Part shown: positions 19,401 to 27,972 of the stretch, piece by piece | Position numbering within the stretch: position 1 is the stretch's first letter | How the letters are laid out: each line of letters begins with the position of its first letter | Assembly (NCBI GenBank): GCA_019056595.1 | Contig: CP036163.1 | Coordinates: 2,790,001 to 2,854,000 of the forward strand | DNA: 64,000 nucleotides | Source: Pectobacterium atrosepticum | GTDB lineage: Bacteria > Pseudomonadota > Gammaproteobacteria > Enterobacterales > Enterobacteriaceae | Direction of reading: 5' to 3' | Notes under the pieces: generated by a model | Told to the model about the DNA's origin: nothing | Seen by the model: only the letters and a program-made list of their open reading frames with translations | Database searches by the model: none | Made by a program: the position numbers and the translations under genes

Positions 19401-20318
19401 ATGAATGCCAGACTCGGGGTGTCGCTGAAAATCCTCTCAGCACTGTGCGCCACGCTAATGCTGGCCTGTGTTAAAGGACTAAACGGTGCGATCCCTACCG
19501 GTGAGGTCATTTTTTTCCGATCTTTTGTCGCGTTATTTCCGCTCCTGCTTTGGCTGAAAGTTCAGGGCAACATCCTGCAACGGATAAAAACTAAAAATAT
19601 TTTCGGTCACCTAATTCGCGGTTTTTCCGGCACTGGCGGTATGTATTTTAATTATCTAGCGCTGGTCTATATTTCGCTGGCAGACGCGACAGCCATTAGT
19701 TATGCCGCACCGCTATTTACCGTATTAATGGCGGCTATTTTATTAAAAGAAAATGTTCACTTTTCCCGTTGGCTAGCAGTGATAGTTGGCTTCTGCGGCA
19801 TTCTAATTATGCTTTCCGCTAAGTTAACCATTAGCAACGGGCTATTTTCATCTGGCTTTGCGCTGGATGGTACTGCACTCGGTGCCACATTTGCCCTGCT
19901 TGCCGCCGCCTGCGCGGCCACGTCGAATATACAAATCCGTTTTTTAAATGGCGTGGAATCACCCGGAGCTATTGTCTTTTATTTTTCCCTGATGACGACG
20001 CTGATTGGGCTGTTTACGCTGGTATTTGGCTGGAAAATGCCACATGGCTGGCAGTGGCTGTTACTCATAGGCTGCGGCCTGTTTGGTGGGATAGCACAAA
20101 TTTTAGTTACCCTCAGCCTGCGCTATGCCGATGCGTCGCTATTGGCACCGTTCGATTACACCACGCTGGTGTGGTCGATGGTGATCGGTTATTTATTCCT
20201 CGATAACTTACCGGAATATGCCACCCTGATGGGGGCATCCGTGGTAGCGCTAGCCGGAATTTTCACTATCTGGTGCAATCGACGCCAACGTAAAGGACAT
20301 ATTGTCCGTTCATCCTAA
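19401..20318 (+). CDS. EamA/DMT-family inner-membrane transporter
   Basis: Drug/metabolite transporter superfamily protein, 305 residues, two EamA repeats and about ten membrane helices. Typical motifs are EVIFFRSFVALFPLLLWL near 32, YISLADATAISYAAPLFTVL near 92 and the second-repeat ADASLLAPFDYTTLVWSMVI. It is divergent from the SBP-pxp operon and may export an amino acid or end product. Substrates of this family cannot be read from sequence. It is convergent with apeR, 134 bases away; no clear terminator is seen between them. Confidence 0.85.
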   Translation: MNARLGVSLKILSALCATLMLACVKGLNGAIPTGEVIFFRSFVALFPLLLWLKVQGNILQRIKTKNIFGHLIRGFSGTGGMYFNYLALVYISLADATAISYAAPLFTVLMAAILLKENVHFSRWLAVIVGFCGILIMLSAKLTISNGLFSSGFALDGTALGATFALLAAACAATSNIQIRFLNGVESPGAIVFYFSLMTTLIGLFTLVFGWKMPHGWQWLLLIGCGLFGGIAQILVTLSLRYADASLLAPFDYTTLVWSMVIGYLFLDNLPEYATLMGASVVALAGIFTIWCNRRQRKGHIVRSS

Positions 20319-20452
20319 CAGCTGAGCCTGTGGCACCAGCCGTTGTTAATCAATCATATAATCCCGCCCCCTTAGCGATACCAGAGGCAATACTGACTAC
20401 GACTGAGGCCGAGTATCTTTGCCAGAGAGCAAATGTGGGTACTCTCAATCCA

Positions 20453-21679
20453 TTATTGCCAACGGCGGAAAATCAGCGACGTATTGATGCCGCCAAAGGC
20501 GAAGTTATTAGACTGAATGTAGTCAGTCTCAATATGGCGTGGCTCACCCATGATGTAGTCCAATTCGCCGCAGTCTTCCGCAGGTTGCCGTAAATTAAGC
20601 GTCGGTGCAAACCAGCCTTCACGCATCATCTCGATACTCATCCACGCTTCAAGCGCACCACAGGCACCCAGCGTATGACCGAAATAGCTTTTTAGCGACG
20701 AAATCGGTGTGGATTTACCGAACACGGCGGCGGTTGCCAGGCTCTCCGCGACGTCACCCCGATCGGTTGCTGTACCGTGGGCGCTGATATAACCCACATC
20801 ACTGGGCTGCAACCCTGCACAGCGCAGCGATCCTTCAATACAAATCTGCATGGTTTCACGCTGGGGCTGCGTGATATGTGCCGCATCACAGTTGGTGTAA
20901 AACCCAACCAGTTCAGCATAAATCGTCGCCCCACGCGCCAATGCATGCTCAAGCTCTTCCAGCACTAACGTACCAGCCCCTTCGCCGATAACCAAACCGT
21001 CGCGGCTGGCGTCAAAAGGAGACGGCGTAGTCTCCGGCGCATCGTTGCGCTGGCTGGTGGCAAACAGCGTATCAAATACGGCTGCCTCCGATGGACACAG
21101 CTCTTCCGCACCGCCAGCAACCATTACCGTCTGATAGCCATGGCGTATTGCTTCCCAAGCATAGCCAATCGCCTGACTCCCCGATGTACAGGCACTGGAC
21201 GTCGGAATCACACGGCCGCGCAGCCCAAAAAACAGACAGGCATTCACCGCCGTAGTATGCGGCATCATCTGCACATAGGTCGTACCGGTAATATTATTGG
21301 TGTGCTTTTCTGTCAGCATGGTGGCGAATTCACTCACCGGCCCCGTGCTCCCCGTTGAAGAACCGTAAGCAATGCCGGTTTCTCCATTAGTCAGCGCCGG
21401 ATGACCAATCAACCCTGCTTTTTCCAGCGCCAATTCGGTGGCTCGAGTTGCCATCAGGGACACGCGCCCCATCGAGCGGATGCGTTTACGCGTGTAATGT
21501 TCTGGCAGACTGAAGTTATCAATCGGCGAACCCAACTGCGTATTCAGGCCATCATACACCTGCCATTCGGGCATCTTACGTATGGCATTCTGCCCTGCGC
21601 GCAAACCATCAGAGACGCTTTCCCAGGATTCACCGAATGCGGTAACCCCACCCATTCCCGTTACCACCACGCGACGCAT
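20453..21679 (-). CDS. apeR: aryl polyene ketosynthase ApeR (FabF-like)
   Basis: Beta-ketoacyl-ACP synthase of 408 residues that extends the aryl polyene chain with malonyl units. The catalytic Cys164 (PTSSACTSG) and histidines in SAHGTATDRGD and YFGHTLGACGALEAW are all present. The ATG at 21679 sits 8 bases after GGAGGG and overlaps the apeQ stop (TGATG); a GTG one codon upstream is also possible. It is last in the ape operon. In the E. coli system ApeR pairs with the chain-length partner ApeC. Confidence 0.88.
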   Translation of the reverse strand: MRRVVVTGMGGVTAFGESWESVSDGLRAGQNAIRKMPEWQVYDGLNTQLGSPIDNFSLPEHYTRKRIRSMGRVSLMATRATELALEKAGLIGHPALTNGETGIAYGSSTGSTGPVSEFATMLTEKHTNNITGTTYVQMMPHTTAVNACLFFGLRGRVIPTSSACTSGSQAIGYAWEAIRHGYQTVMVAGGAEELCPSEAAVFDTLFATSQRNDAPETTPSPFDASRDGLVIGEGAGTLVLEELEHALARGATIYAELVGFYTNCDAAHITQPQRETMQICIEGSLRCAGLQPSDVGYISAHGTATDRGDVAESLATAAVFGKSTPISSLKSYFGHTLGACGALEAWMSIEMMREGWFAPTLNLRQPAEDCGELDYIMGEPRHIETDYIQSNNFAFGGINTSLIFRRWQ

Positions 21680-22452
21680 CACAGCATCCCTCCATTAATA
21701 GAAATGACCTGACGCGTTACATAACTCGCGATATCGGACATAAGATAACTCGCCAGCCCTGCGACTTCTTCCGCCTGCCCCATGCGTTTCATCGGGATCA
21801 TCTTCATTGCTTCTTCAACGGCGACCGGCTCCATTTGAATCATGCCAGTATCAATCAAGCCGGGTGCGATGCAGTTTACGGTGATTTTTCGCTTTGCCAA
21901 TTCAATAGCCAACGCTTTCGTTGCGCCGATAATGCCCGCTTTCGCTGCGCTGTAGTTGACCTGCCCCCGATTCCCCATAATCCCGGAAACAGAAGACAAC
22001 GTGATAATTCGTCCGCCTTTACGCAGGCCGATCATCGGCATCACACAGGGATGGATCACGTTATAAAAGCTATCGAGATTGGTGTGAATCACGCTATCCC
22101 AAGCTTGCTCGTCTAGGGCGGGAAAGGCGCCGTCACAGGTGATACCGGCATTACTGACCACGCCATAGTAGGCACCGTTCGCCTCAATATCCTGTTCAAT
22201 AACGGTACGACACGTTTCTCGATCGGCAATATCGAAGCTAACAATACGACCGGAACCGTTTTGATCCGTAATGTGGCGTAAGGTTTCCTTTGCTCCGTTT
22301 TCATCACGGTGATAATGCACCACCACGGTAAAACCATCCGCCGCCAGACGCCGTGCAATCGCTCGACCGATCCCTTTGCTGGCACCGGTCACTAACACAG
22401 AACGCGTCATGCTTGTTTTTCCGGTTTTAATAATAGTTTTTCCGGTTGTCAT
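21679..22452 (-). CDS. apeQ: 3-ketoacyl-ACP reductase ApeQ (FabG-like)
   Basis: NADPH-dependent ketoreductase of the aryl polyene pathway, SDR family. It shows TGASKGIGRAIARRL, NAGITCDGAF, catalytic Ser (ITLSSVSG), YxxxK as NYSAAKAGIIGATKAL and IAPGLIDTGM. The ATG at 22452 overlaps the apeP stop (ATGA) and gives 257 residues. The first 14 residues (MTTGKTIIKTGKTS) contain a short internal repeat and are not typical of FabG, so a start at 22410 (MTRSVLVTG), which has a GGA upstream, may be the true one. Confidence 0.86.
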   Translation of the reverse strand: MTTGKTIIKTGKTSMTRSVLVTGASKGIGRAIARRLAADGFTVVVHYHRDENGAKETLRHITDQNGSGRIVSFDIADRETCRTVIEQDIEANGAYYGVVSNAGITCDGAFPALDEQAWDSVIHTNLDSFYNVIHPCVMPMIGLRKGGRIITLSSVSGIMGNRGQVNYSAAKAGIIGATKALAIELAKRKITVNCIAPGLIDTGMIQMEPVAVEEAMKMIPMKRMGQAEEVAGLASYLMSDIASYVTRQVISINGGML

Positions 22453-22931
22453 AATGGCTTTCCCTGTTCTAAAAGTATGTTTAACTCACGATCGTCGGGT
22501 TGATAGGTGTTCAACCGACCAGAGGCATACTTCTCTCCATCAATCGCTATTTCACCCTCAAAGCTACCAATTTTTTCGTCACGCATCACCAGCATAACGG
22601 TTACATCAAGCAGGGATCCGGCAGGGAAAATAGCCTGTTGGCAGTGATAACCCCGCCCGCCGAGCAGCATGCCGGGGCGCGGCTTCTCTTGCAACCCGAG
22701 GCTCTGACGCCCGTGCCAGCCAGACCAGACTCCGATCGTTTGAGCAATAATTTCGATACCAAACCAGGCTGGCAGATGTCCCTGTGCATTCAGAAACGGT
22801 GCCAAAATCCCCTCGCGGCTGACCGCCACACGACAGTGCGCGTGTTCATCATCAACATGGATCACCTCGTCCACCAGCACCATCGGGGCTGAATGGGGCA
22901 GATAATCTGCCGCAGCCAGATACTCACTCAT
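22449..22931 (-). CDS. apeP: hot-dog 3-hydroxyacyl-ACP dehydratase ApeP
   Basis: Dehydratase-like protein, 160 residues, hot-dog fold. LPHSAPMVLVDEVIHVDDEH near the N-terminus and PAWFGIEIIAQTIGVWSG near 55 correspond to the FabZ-type active-site His and Glu segments. In E. coli it acts with ApeI as a heterodimeric dehydratase. It overlaps apeO upstream by 8 bases and apeQ downstream by 4. Confidence 0.84.
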   Translation of the reverse strand: MSEYLAAADYLPHSAPMVLVDEVIHVDDEHAHCRVAVSREGILAPFLNAQGHLPAWFGIEIIAQTIGVWSGWHGRQSLGLQEKPRPGMLLGGRGYHCQQAIFPAGSLLDVTVMLVMRDEKIGSFEGEIAIDGEKYASGRLNTYQPDDRELNILLEQGKPL

Positions 22932-24081
22932 GATTCTTCCCCAAAATCAGACACGTATTATTGCCGCCAAACGCAAAGGAATTAGACAGAATCACTGAGC
23001 GGGCAAGCGGCGCAGACTCACGGAGCAAGCCGCATAATGGCAGTGACGCATCGGGGCGACTGTGTGAGAAATCCTGCGCTGGCAACGGAAGATCTCGCGT
23101 CAGAAGTAACCAGCAGAGCGCGGCCTCACTAATACCGGCGGCACCCAGCGTATGGCCGGTGAGGTGTTTGGTTGAGCTACAGGGCACGCGATCGCCAAAA
23201 ACGGCGTGAACCACATTAGCCTCAATCTGATCGTTCAGACGTGTGGCAGTACCGTGTAAATTGATATAACCCACATCCTCAGGCTGCAATCCGGCTTGTG
23301 ACAATGCCATATTCATTGCGCGAATCGCCCCTTCACCTTCCGGGTGCGGCGCTGACATATGGTGAGCATCGGACGACTCACCTAAGCCCAAAACCGCCAC
23401 ACGATCGGGCTGTTTTCCAATCAACATCAGCGCAACGCCTTCGCCGATCGTGATGCCATTACGTTCTTCACTAAACGGTTGGCAACGCGTTGAAGAGAGT
23501 GATTCAAGGCTATCGAAGCCATTCAGCGGCATACGACTCAGCGTATCCGCGCCGCCAACGATAGCCACATCCACTAGCCCGGCATCGATCAATCGTTTAC
23601 CGCTGATCAGCGCTCTGGCGCTGGAAGAGCAGGCAGTTGATAGGGTGTAAGCTGGCCCATTTAAAGCCAGATAGGCCGACAAAAACTGGGAAGGATCGCC
23701 AAGTTCCTGCTGCGCATAGTGATAAGTGGAAATATTTTCACTGACATAGCGGTCGGCTTCATCCAACCCTGAAGTACTGGTTCCCAGAACCACGGCCACG
23801 CGGTCAGGACCAAACTGCGCGATAGCCGCGTCCACTTGGGCCCGAATTTGCTCCAGTGCGGCCAGCAATAGCTGGTTATTACGGCTGTTATGCGCCGCTA
23901 ATTCCACCGGAATGGTCGGTAATTCCGCATCAACATTCCCGGTCCAACAGGGCTTATCATGCAATAACCATCCAGAATCTGGACGCATGCCCGGCGCATG
24001 GCCGCTGGCAAGGTTGTCGGCAATCTCATCCAAATTATTGCCCAGCGCATTCAGCGCACCAACGGCGTTAATGTAAATCAT
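22924..24081 (-). CDS. apeO: aryl polyene ketosynthase ApeO
   Basis: Second beta-ketoacyl synthase of the operon, 385 residues. Catalytic Cys151 is in TLSTACSSSARALISG, with active-site His motifs NLHGTATRLNDQ and LTGHTLGAAGISEA. The N-terminus (MIYINAVGALNALGNN) is typical of this branch. It most likely makes the first condensations onto the aryl starter, or works alongside ApeR/ApeC; the division of labour is not visible in the sequence. Confidence 0.86.
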   Translation of the reverse strand: MIYINAVGALNALGNNLDEIADNLASGHAPGMRPDSGWLLHDKPCWTGNVDAELPTIPVELAAHNSRNNQLLLAALEQIRAQVDAAIAQFGPDRVAVVLGTSTSGLDEADRYVSENISTYHYAQQELGDPSQFLSAYLALNGPAYTLSTACSSSARALISGKRLIDAGLVDVAIVGGADTLSRMPLNGFDSLESLSSTRCQPFSEERNGITIGEGVALMLIGKQPDRVAVLGLGESSDAHHMSAPHPEGEGAIRAMNMALSQAGLQPEDVGYINLHGTATRLNDQIEANVVHAVFGDRVPCSSTKHLTGHTLGAAGISEAALCWLLLTRDLPLPAQDFSHSRPDASLPLCGLLRESAPLARSVILSNSFAFGGNNTCLILGKNHE

Positions 24082-24082
24082 G

Positions 24083-24658
24083 CTAGCTATCCAGATGTTG
24101 AATCACGATGTGATAACCAAAGACGAATTGCTGAACGCTGATCGGCACGCGCTGGTTATTCCGCGTCATATAGCGAATTTCAGTAATCAGCGTGCCGCGA
24201 TTGTCACGCAGTTGTCTCTTATCACCGCTATCTTTCAGCGACCAACCCGCTGGCAGTTGCGTCTGCCACACCGCAATCGGCCAGTGGCTCAACATGATAT
24301 CCGCCAGTACCTGACTGGCCGGCGGCAACTGAGGCAAGACGATGGACTGCTCAGAATGAATACCCTGAGCATCGTAGGTGACCTTAAACAGACGAATACC
24401 GATAGAGGAAAGCCCAACCAACGACAGTTGCTTATCATCGGCACTCAACATCACTAGCAGCGATTGTTGCTTACCGTCAAAGGTCCCCGTCAACAGCTGC
24501 TGTTCGTTGACAGATGGGGTAATCGCGGGTGCGGGTAGCGTCACTTTCACACCCGGTTTGAGCCACGCCTGTGGACGGTTGTCATCATGCTGCTTGCTGG
24601 CACAACCGCTCAATACCAGCACACCAATGAGCAGAAGCCCGCGTCGCAATAATGTCAT
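24083..24658 (-). CDS. apeN: DUF3261 lipoprotein ApeN
   Basis: Predicted lipoprotein, 191 residues. The signal peptide MTLLRRGLLLIGVLVLSGCA ends in the lipobox LSGC, so Cys19 would be lipidated, and the residue after it (A) fits outer-membrane sorting. The rest matches the DUF3261 protein that always accompanies aryl polyene loci. With ApeL (LolA-like) and ApeM (MMPL exporter) it probably forms the route that inserts the lipid-like pigment into the outer membrane, acting like LolB (inference). The apeM stop overlaps its start. Confidence 0.82.
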   Translation of the reverse strand: MTLLRRGLLLIGVLVLSGCASKQHDDNRPQAWLKPGVKVTLPAPAITPSVNEQQLLTGTFDGKQQSLLVMLSADDKQLSLVGLSSIGIRLFKVTYDAQGIHSEQSIVLPQLPPASQVLADIMLSHWPIAVWQTQLPAGWSLKDSGDKRQLRDNRGTLITEIRYMTRNNQRVPISVQQFVFGYHIVIQHLDS

Positions 24659-26976
24659 TTCCGTTTCCCTTTTGAATAAGGCAACGCCAGAGGCGCCAGC
24701 AAAAAGGCGGTAAAAATACCGCTACAAAGCACAATCCCGAAGCTGCTGATGGCCTGAGTGCTGCTGAAAACCAACATACCCAGCGTCAACAGCGCGACGC
24801 ACATCGCCAGCGTCACCGCCAGTAACGAGGTCATCGGCGTACCACGCGGGTTGCTGAAAAATAGCGTGTAATTGATGCCAATACCCAGAACCAGAACCAA
24901 CGCGAGTAATGAGAACAGGTTCAGCGAATGACCACTTAACGCCAGAACCGCCAAACCGCTGCCTAGCGACAACACCGACGGCACCACATTGACGACTCCA
25001 CGACGTAGCCCAAGACGAATCACGTAACTCAGCGCAATCACCGCCAATGCTGCCGTCAGCAACCATCCCAGCATGGCGCGATAGAAACCGAACAGCGCGT
25101 CAAAGGTTGCTTTTCTGTCGATCCACTCCACGCCCGGCAGGGTTTTGGCCATCTGCCCCAGCGCGGCGCTATTGCTCACGCCGCTTACCGGAACCAGAAC
25201 ACCGCTTTTTCCATTAGGTAACGTCAGCCACAGCAACCGCCATCCTTCACTTATTGGGCTATTCAGCCAGCGCTCTGGCGTTACTGGCATAGGTCGTACA
25301 TCCGGCATGGCAACATCAACGCCCGTGTCATTAAGACGCCCGATCACCGTTGCTGCTGCCGAAGCAATAAGCTGGCTATCACGCTGTTGCTGAGCCTGCG
25401 AAGAAAGCGGCAGTAATCGATACTGCTTTAACCACGCCTGTTGCTGCGCGTCACGCAGTTTCGGGGCGAGCTGTTCCAGACGCAGCAATGTCTCCTCCGC
25501 GCTGTCACCGTAAACGACGAACCAGGTTTGATCGGCGCTCTGACCTGTTAGTGCCGTCAACTGCCGCTCTTGTTGCATCAAATCCTGCGGCAGTGCCTGT
25601 AACTGGGAAATATCATCATTAACCTCCAGTCGCAGCAGCCCCACGATAGAAAGCACCAGTAGCGCCAGTGGAATCCCTAAACGCACGACGCGCTGACGCC
25701 GCCATGCAGCTAGCCAGCGCCCCATCAACACCATCGCGGGAACCGGTCTAACGGGTAGCCCTTTAACCAGAAAAGGATACCAGCACACCACGGTCAGGCA
25801 GGAGGCCGTCAGCCCGGTTGCAGCGAACACCGCCAACTGCTGTAAGCCGGGGAACGGTGCCAGTGCCATGATCAGGTAGGCTACCACAGCGGTGCCCAGC
25901 GCGAGCAAAAGGGCTGGCAGCACCTTTTTCAGGCTTTCCATTGCGGAAACATGACCGCCGTGAACCATCCTTTCGGTCAAATAATAGAGTGTATAATCCG
26001 CTGAAATACCGACGATGCTGAGGCTCATCACCAGCGTCATCAAATGCAGCTCACCGAATAGCAGCAGGGTAAAGACGGTACCTGCTAGCGCACCAATACC
26101 CACCGATAATCCACATAACAGCAGCGGTCGCGGTGAACGAAAGACAAAGAAGATCAGCAGCAGTACGCCAGCCACGGTGGCGACACCAAGGGTAGAAACA
26201 TCCTTTTTAGCCTGTTGACTGGCATAGTTACTGAATAATACCGTCCCGCGTGTTAGCACTTCGGCATCAGGGTATGCGGCCTTGAGATCGCGCTCAAGGA
26301 TACCCAGCTTATCAACCAGTTGTTGGTTACGCGCCATGTCGAAGGAACCACCGCTGAGCTCACCGTGCAGAAAATACCAGATACGGCCTTGCGCATCTTT
26401 TGCCGTTAGCCAGCCTTGTGACAGCCCCAGTTGGCTGGCATTTTGCTGCAACGCCAGTTGTGATCCACGCACCAACATCAAAGGATCGTGATTCAACTCC
26501 TTGCCACTCACGCCAGCAAACGCGGAATAAAGCTGTGCCAGAACCCAATCAGCCTGGGCTACGCCGCCATTTTCCAGCCGCGCCCGCGTGGCGGAATCGA
26601 CCAGACCGTTGCGATGTTCAAAAACGAATTTTCCCCACCGCTGCTGCTGTTCAGCATCAATCGGGCCGTTGACCTGTTGTAGATCGGGAAGCGCACGCAG
26701 GTGTTTTAGCCACCAGTCCGCCACGGCGGGCTCTGCCTGTTTGCCGGGTGTGACTAGCCACACCATCTGCCGATCGAGGCGCTGCATAAAGCCTTGCTGT
26801 AGCTCAGGGGGAAGTGCGCCCATCGATTGCTTGGGTAACAGTGCCAATACGCTACTATTGATCTGCGACTTCGGCAGCAACAGCGCCAGCGCCGCGATCA
26901 ACACGACACAGCAGCCAACCCAAACCAGCGCCGCGCGACGGATACCGTCAGAAAACGAAACGCTGTAGCTCATCAT
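24655..26976 (-). CDS. apeM: MMPL/RND-family exporter ApeM
   Basis: Large inner-membrane exporter, about 773 residues. It has the RND/MMPL layout: one N-terminal helix, a large periplasmic loop (about 45-240), a helix block (about 255-440), a second periplasmic loop and a final helix block (about 630-770). A charged motif in SIVGISADYTLYYLTERM and its counterpart VLGIGINYTLFFSNPRG mark the two halves. It is proposed to move finished aryl polyene across the inner membrane to ApeL. Three start codons are adjacent (GTG 26979, ATG 26976, ATG 26973). It overlaps apeL. Confidence 0.86.
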   Translation of the reverse strand: MMSYSVSFSDGIRRAALVWVGCCVVLIAALALLLPKSQINSSVLALLPKQSMGALPPELQQGFMQRLDRQMVWLVTPGKQAEPAVADWWLKHLRALPDLQQVNGPIDAEQQQRWGKFVFEHRNGLVDSATRARLENGGVAQADWVLAQLYSAFAGVSGKELNHDPLMLVRGSQLALQQNASQLGLSQGWLTAKDAQGRIWYFLHGELSGGSFDMARNQQLVDKLGILERDLKAAYPDAEVLTRGTVLFSNYASQQAKKDVSTLGVATVAGVLLLIFFVFRSPRPLLLCGLSVGIGALAGTVFTLLLFGELHLMTLVMSLSIVGISADYTLYYLTERMVHGGHVSAMESLKKVLPALLLALGTAVVAYLIMALAPFPGLQQLAVFAATGLTASCLTVVCWYPFLVKGLPVRPVPAMVLMGRWLAAWRRQRVVRLGIPLALLVLSIVGLLRLEVNDDISQLQALPQDLMQQERQLTALTGQSADQTWFVVYGDSAEETLLRLEQLAPKLRDAQQQAWLKQYRLLPLSSQAQQQRDSQLIASAAATVIGRLNDTGVDVAMPDVRPMPVTPERWLNSPISEGWRLLWLTLPNGKSGVLVPVSGVSNSAALGQMAKTLPGVEWIDRKATFDALFGFYRAMLGWLLTAALAVIALSYVIRLGLRRGVVNVVPSVLSLGSGLAVLALSGHSLNLFSLLALVLVLGIGINYTLFFSNPRGTPMTSLLAVTLAMCVALLTLGMLVFSSTQAISSFGIVLCSGIFTAFLLAPLALPYSKGKRK

Positions 26977-27553
26977 CACTTAACATCCGGGGTTCGATCC
27001 GCTGATTGCTCAGCGTAATTCTGGTCATGTCGTCCTGGCGGTCATCCAGTTCAATGCCGTCAAGAAACGCACCGCCGTTCAGCGTAATCGTGTTGAACAA
27101 TTTATCTAACGGCGACGTTTTTGGCGTCAGCACCAGCCGCCACTGCTGCTTACCGAGATCGGTAAAATTGATGGAAAAATTCTGCTCTAATACGTGGCGA
27201 TCGGCCTGAAACAAAGCACGTAGCAGGTGGTTAAACTGAAACATCTGCGGGTTGCTTTCCGCCGTGACAATCTGCGGTGCTTGCCCGTTCATCACCTGAA
27301 CCATACGCGTTTCGTCCAACACCATCGTCAGCGGAAACGGCACTGCCTGATGCCACCACAGCCCTTTATCCTGCGCGATCAGCAGTTGCCCGCCAGATTT
27401 AAGCGGCTTCGCCATGCCTTTTATTTCACGCAGTTGGGTGAAATCGGCGCGTACAACCGGCTGGCTACTGAATTGCTGTTGTAAATCGTCAAGCGTGACG
27501 GCCTGCGCCACACTGCTCAACAGCACAAAAATCCCGACAATCAGTCGTATCAT
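26948..27553 (-). CDS. apeL: LolA-like periplasmic carrier ApeL
   Basis: Periplasmic lipid-carrier protein of 201 residues with signal peptide MIRLIVGIFVLLSSVAQA. LolA-fold features are TLDDLQQQFSSQPVVRADFTQ and the following GQLLIAQDKGLWWHQAVPFP. It is the likely shuttle for aryl polyene lipid between ApeM and the outer membrane. Its ATG overlaps the apeK stop by four bases. Confidence 0.85.
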   Translation of the reverse strand: MIRLIVGIFVLLSSVAQAVTLDDLQQQFSSQPVVRADFTQLREIKGMAKPLKSGGQLLIAQDKGLWWHQAVPFPLTMVLDETRMVQVMNGQAPQIVTAESNPQMFQFNHLLRALFQADRHVLEQNFSINFTDLGKQQWRLVLTPKTSPLDKLFNTITLNGGAFLDGIELDDRQDDMTRITLSNQRIEPRMLSDDELQRFVF

Positions 27554-27972
27554 GGCGTCACTCCAAGGCGCTCAAATAAAATAGAGGGAGAAACAAAACT
27601 CAGTTCACGACATCCTTCCTGTACCGCGACCTGAATCGTATAACCGGTCGTCGTGCGTTGGCCGCTTTCAGCATCGAAAATCAAGTAAGCGATGCGCAAA
27701 CGGTTCTCGACTTCTTCGATAGTGGCGCGAATGCGTATACGTTGTTCGTAAGTCAGCGCCGCACGGTATTTCACCCGTGTATCCACCACAGGCCACACAT
27801 AGCCAGATGCCTGCATTTCGCGATAGCCATAGTTAAATTTGCTGAGCAGCGCCTCGCGCGCGACTTCAAAAAAACGAAAATAGTTACCGTGCCACACCAC
27901 GCCCATCGGATCACAGTCATGGAAAGACACGGTTAGTTCAACTTCATGGCTTAAGCGGGGATCGTTTAGCAC
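27550..27972 (-). CDS. apeK: acyl-CoA/ACP thioesterase ApeK (4HBT family)
   Basis: Hot-dog thioesterase, 140 residues, YbgC/4-hydroxybenzoyl-CoA thioesterase type: FHDCDPMGVVWHGNYFRFFEVAREAL carries the active-site Asp (D21 region) and the HGNYFRF motif. It could release the polyene or clear misloaded acyl groups. It starts on the last base of apeJ. Confidence 0.86.
   Translation of the reverse strand: MLNDPRLSHEVELTVSFHDCDPMGVVWHGNYFRFFEVAREALLSKFNYGYREMQASGYVWPVVDTRVKYRAALTYEQRIRIRATIEEVENRLRIAYLIFDAESGQRTTTGYTIQVAVQEGCRELSFVSPSILFERLGVTP

Noticed and set aside
20330-20593. Open frame after the EamA gene
   Set aside because: Its second half is antisense to apeR, and no start signal or family match is visible.
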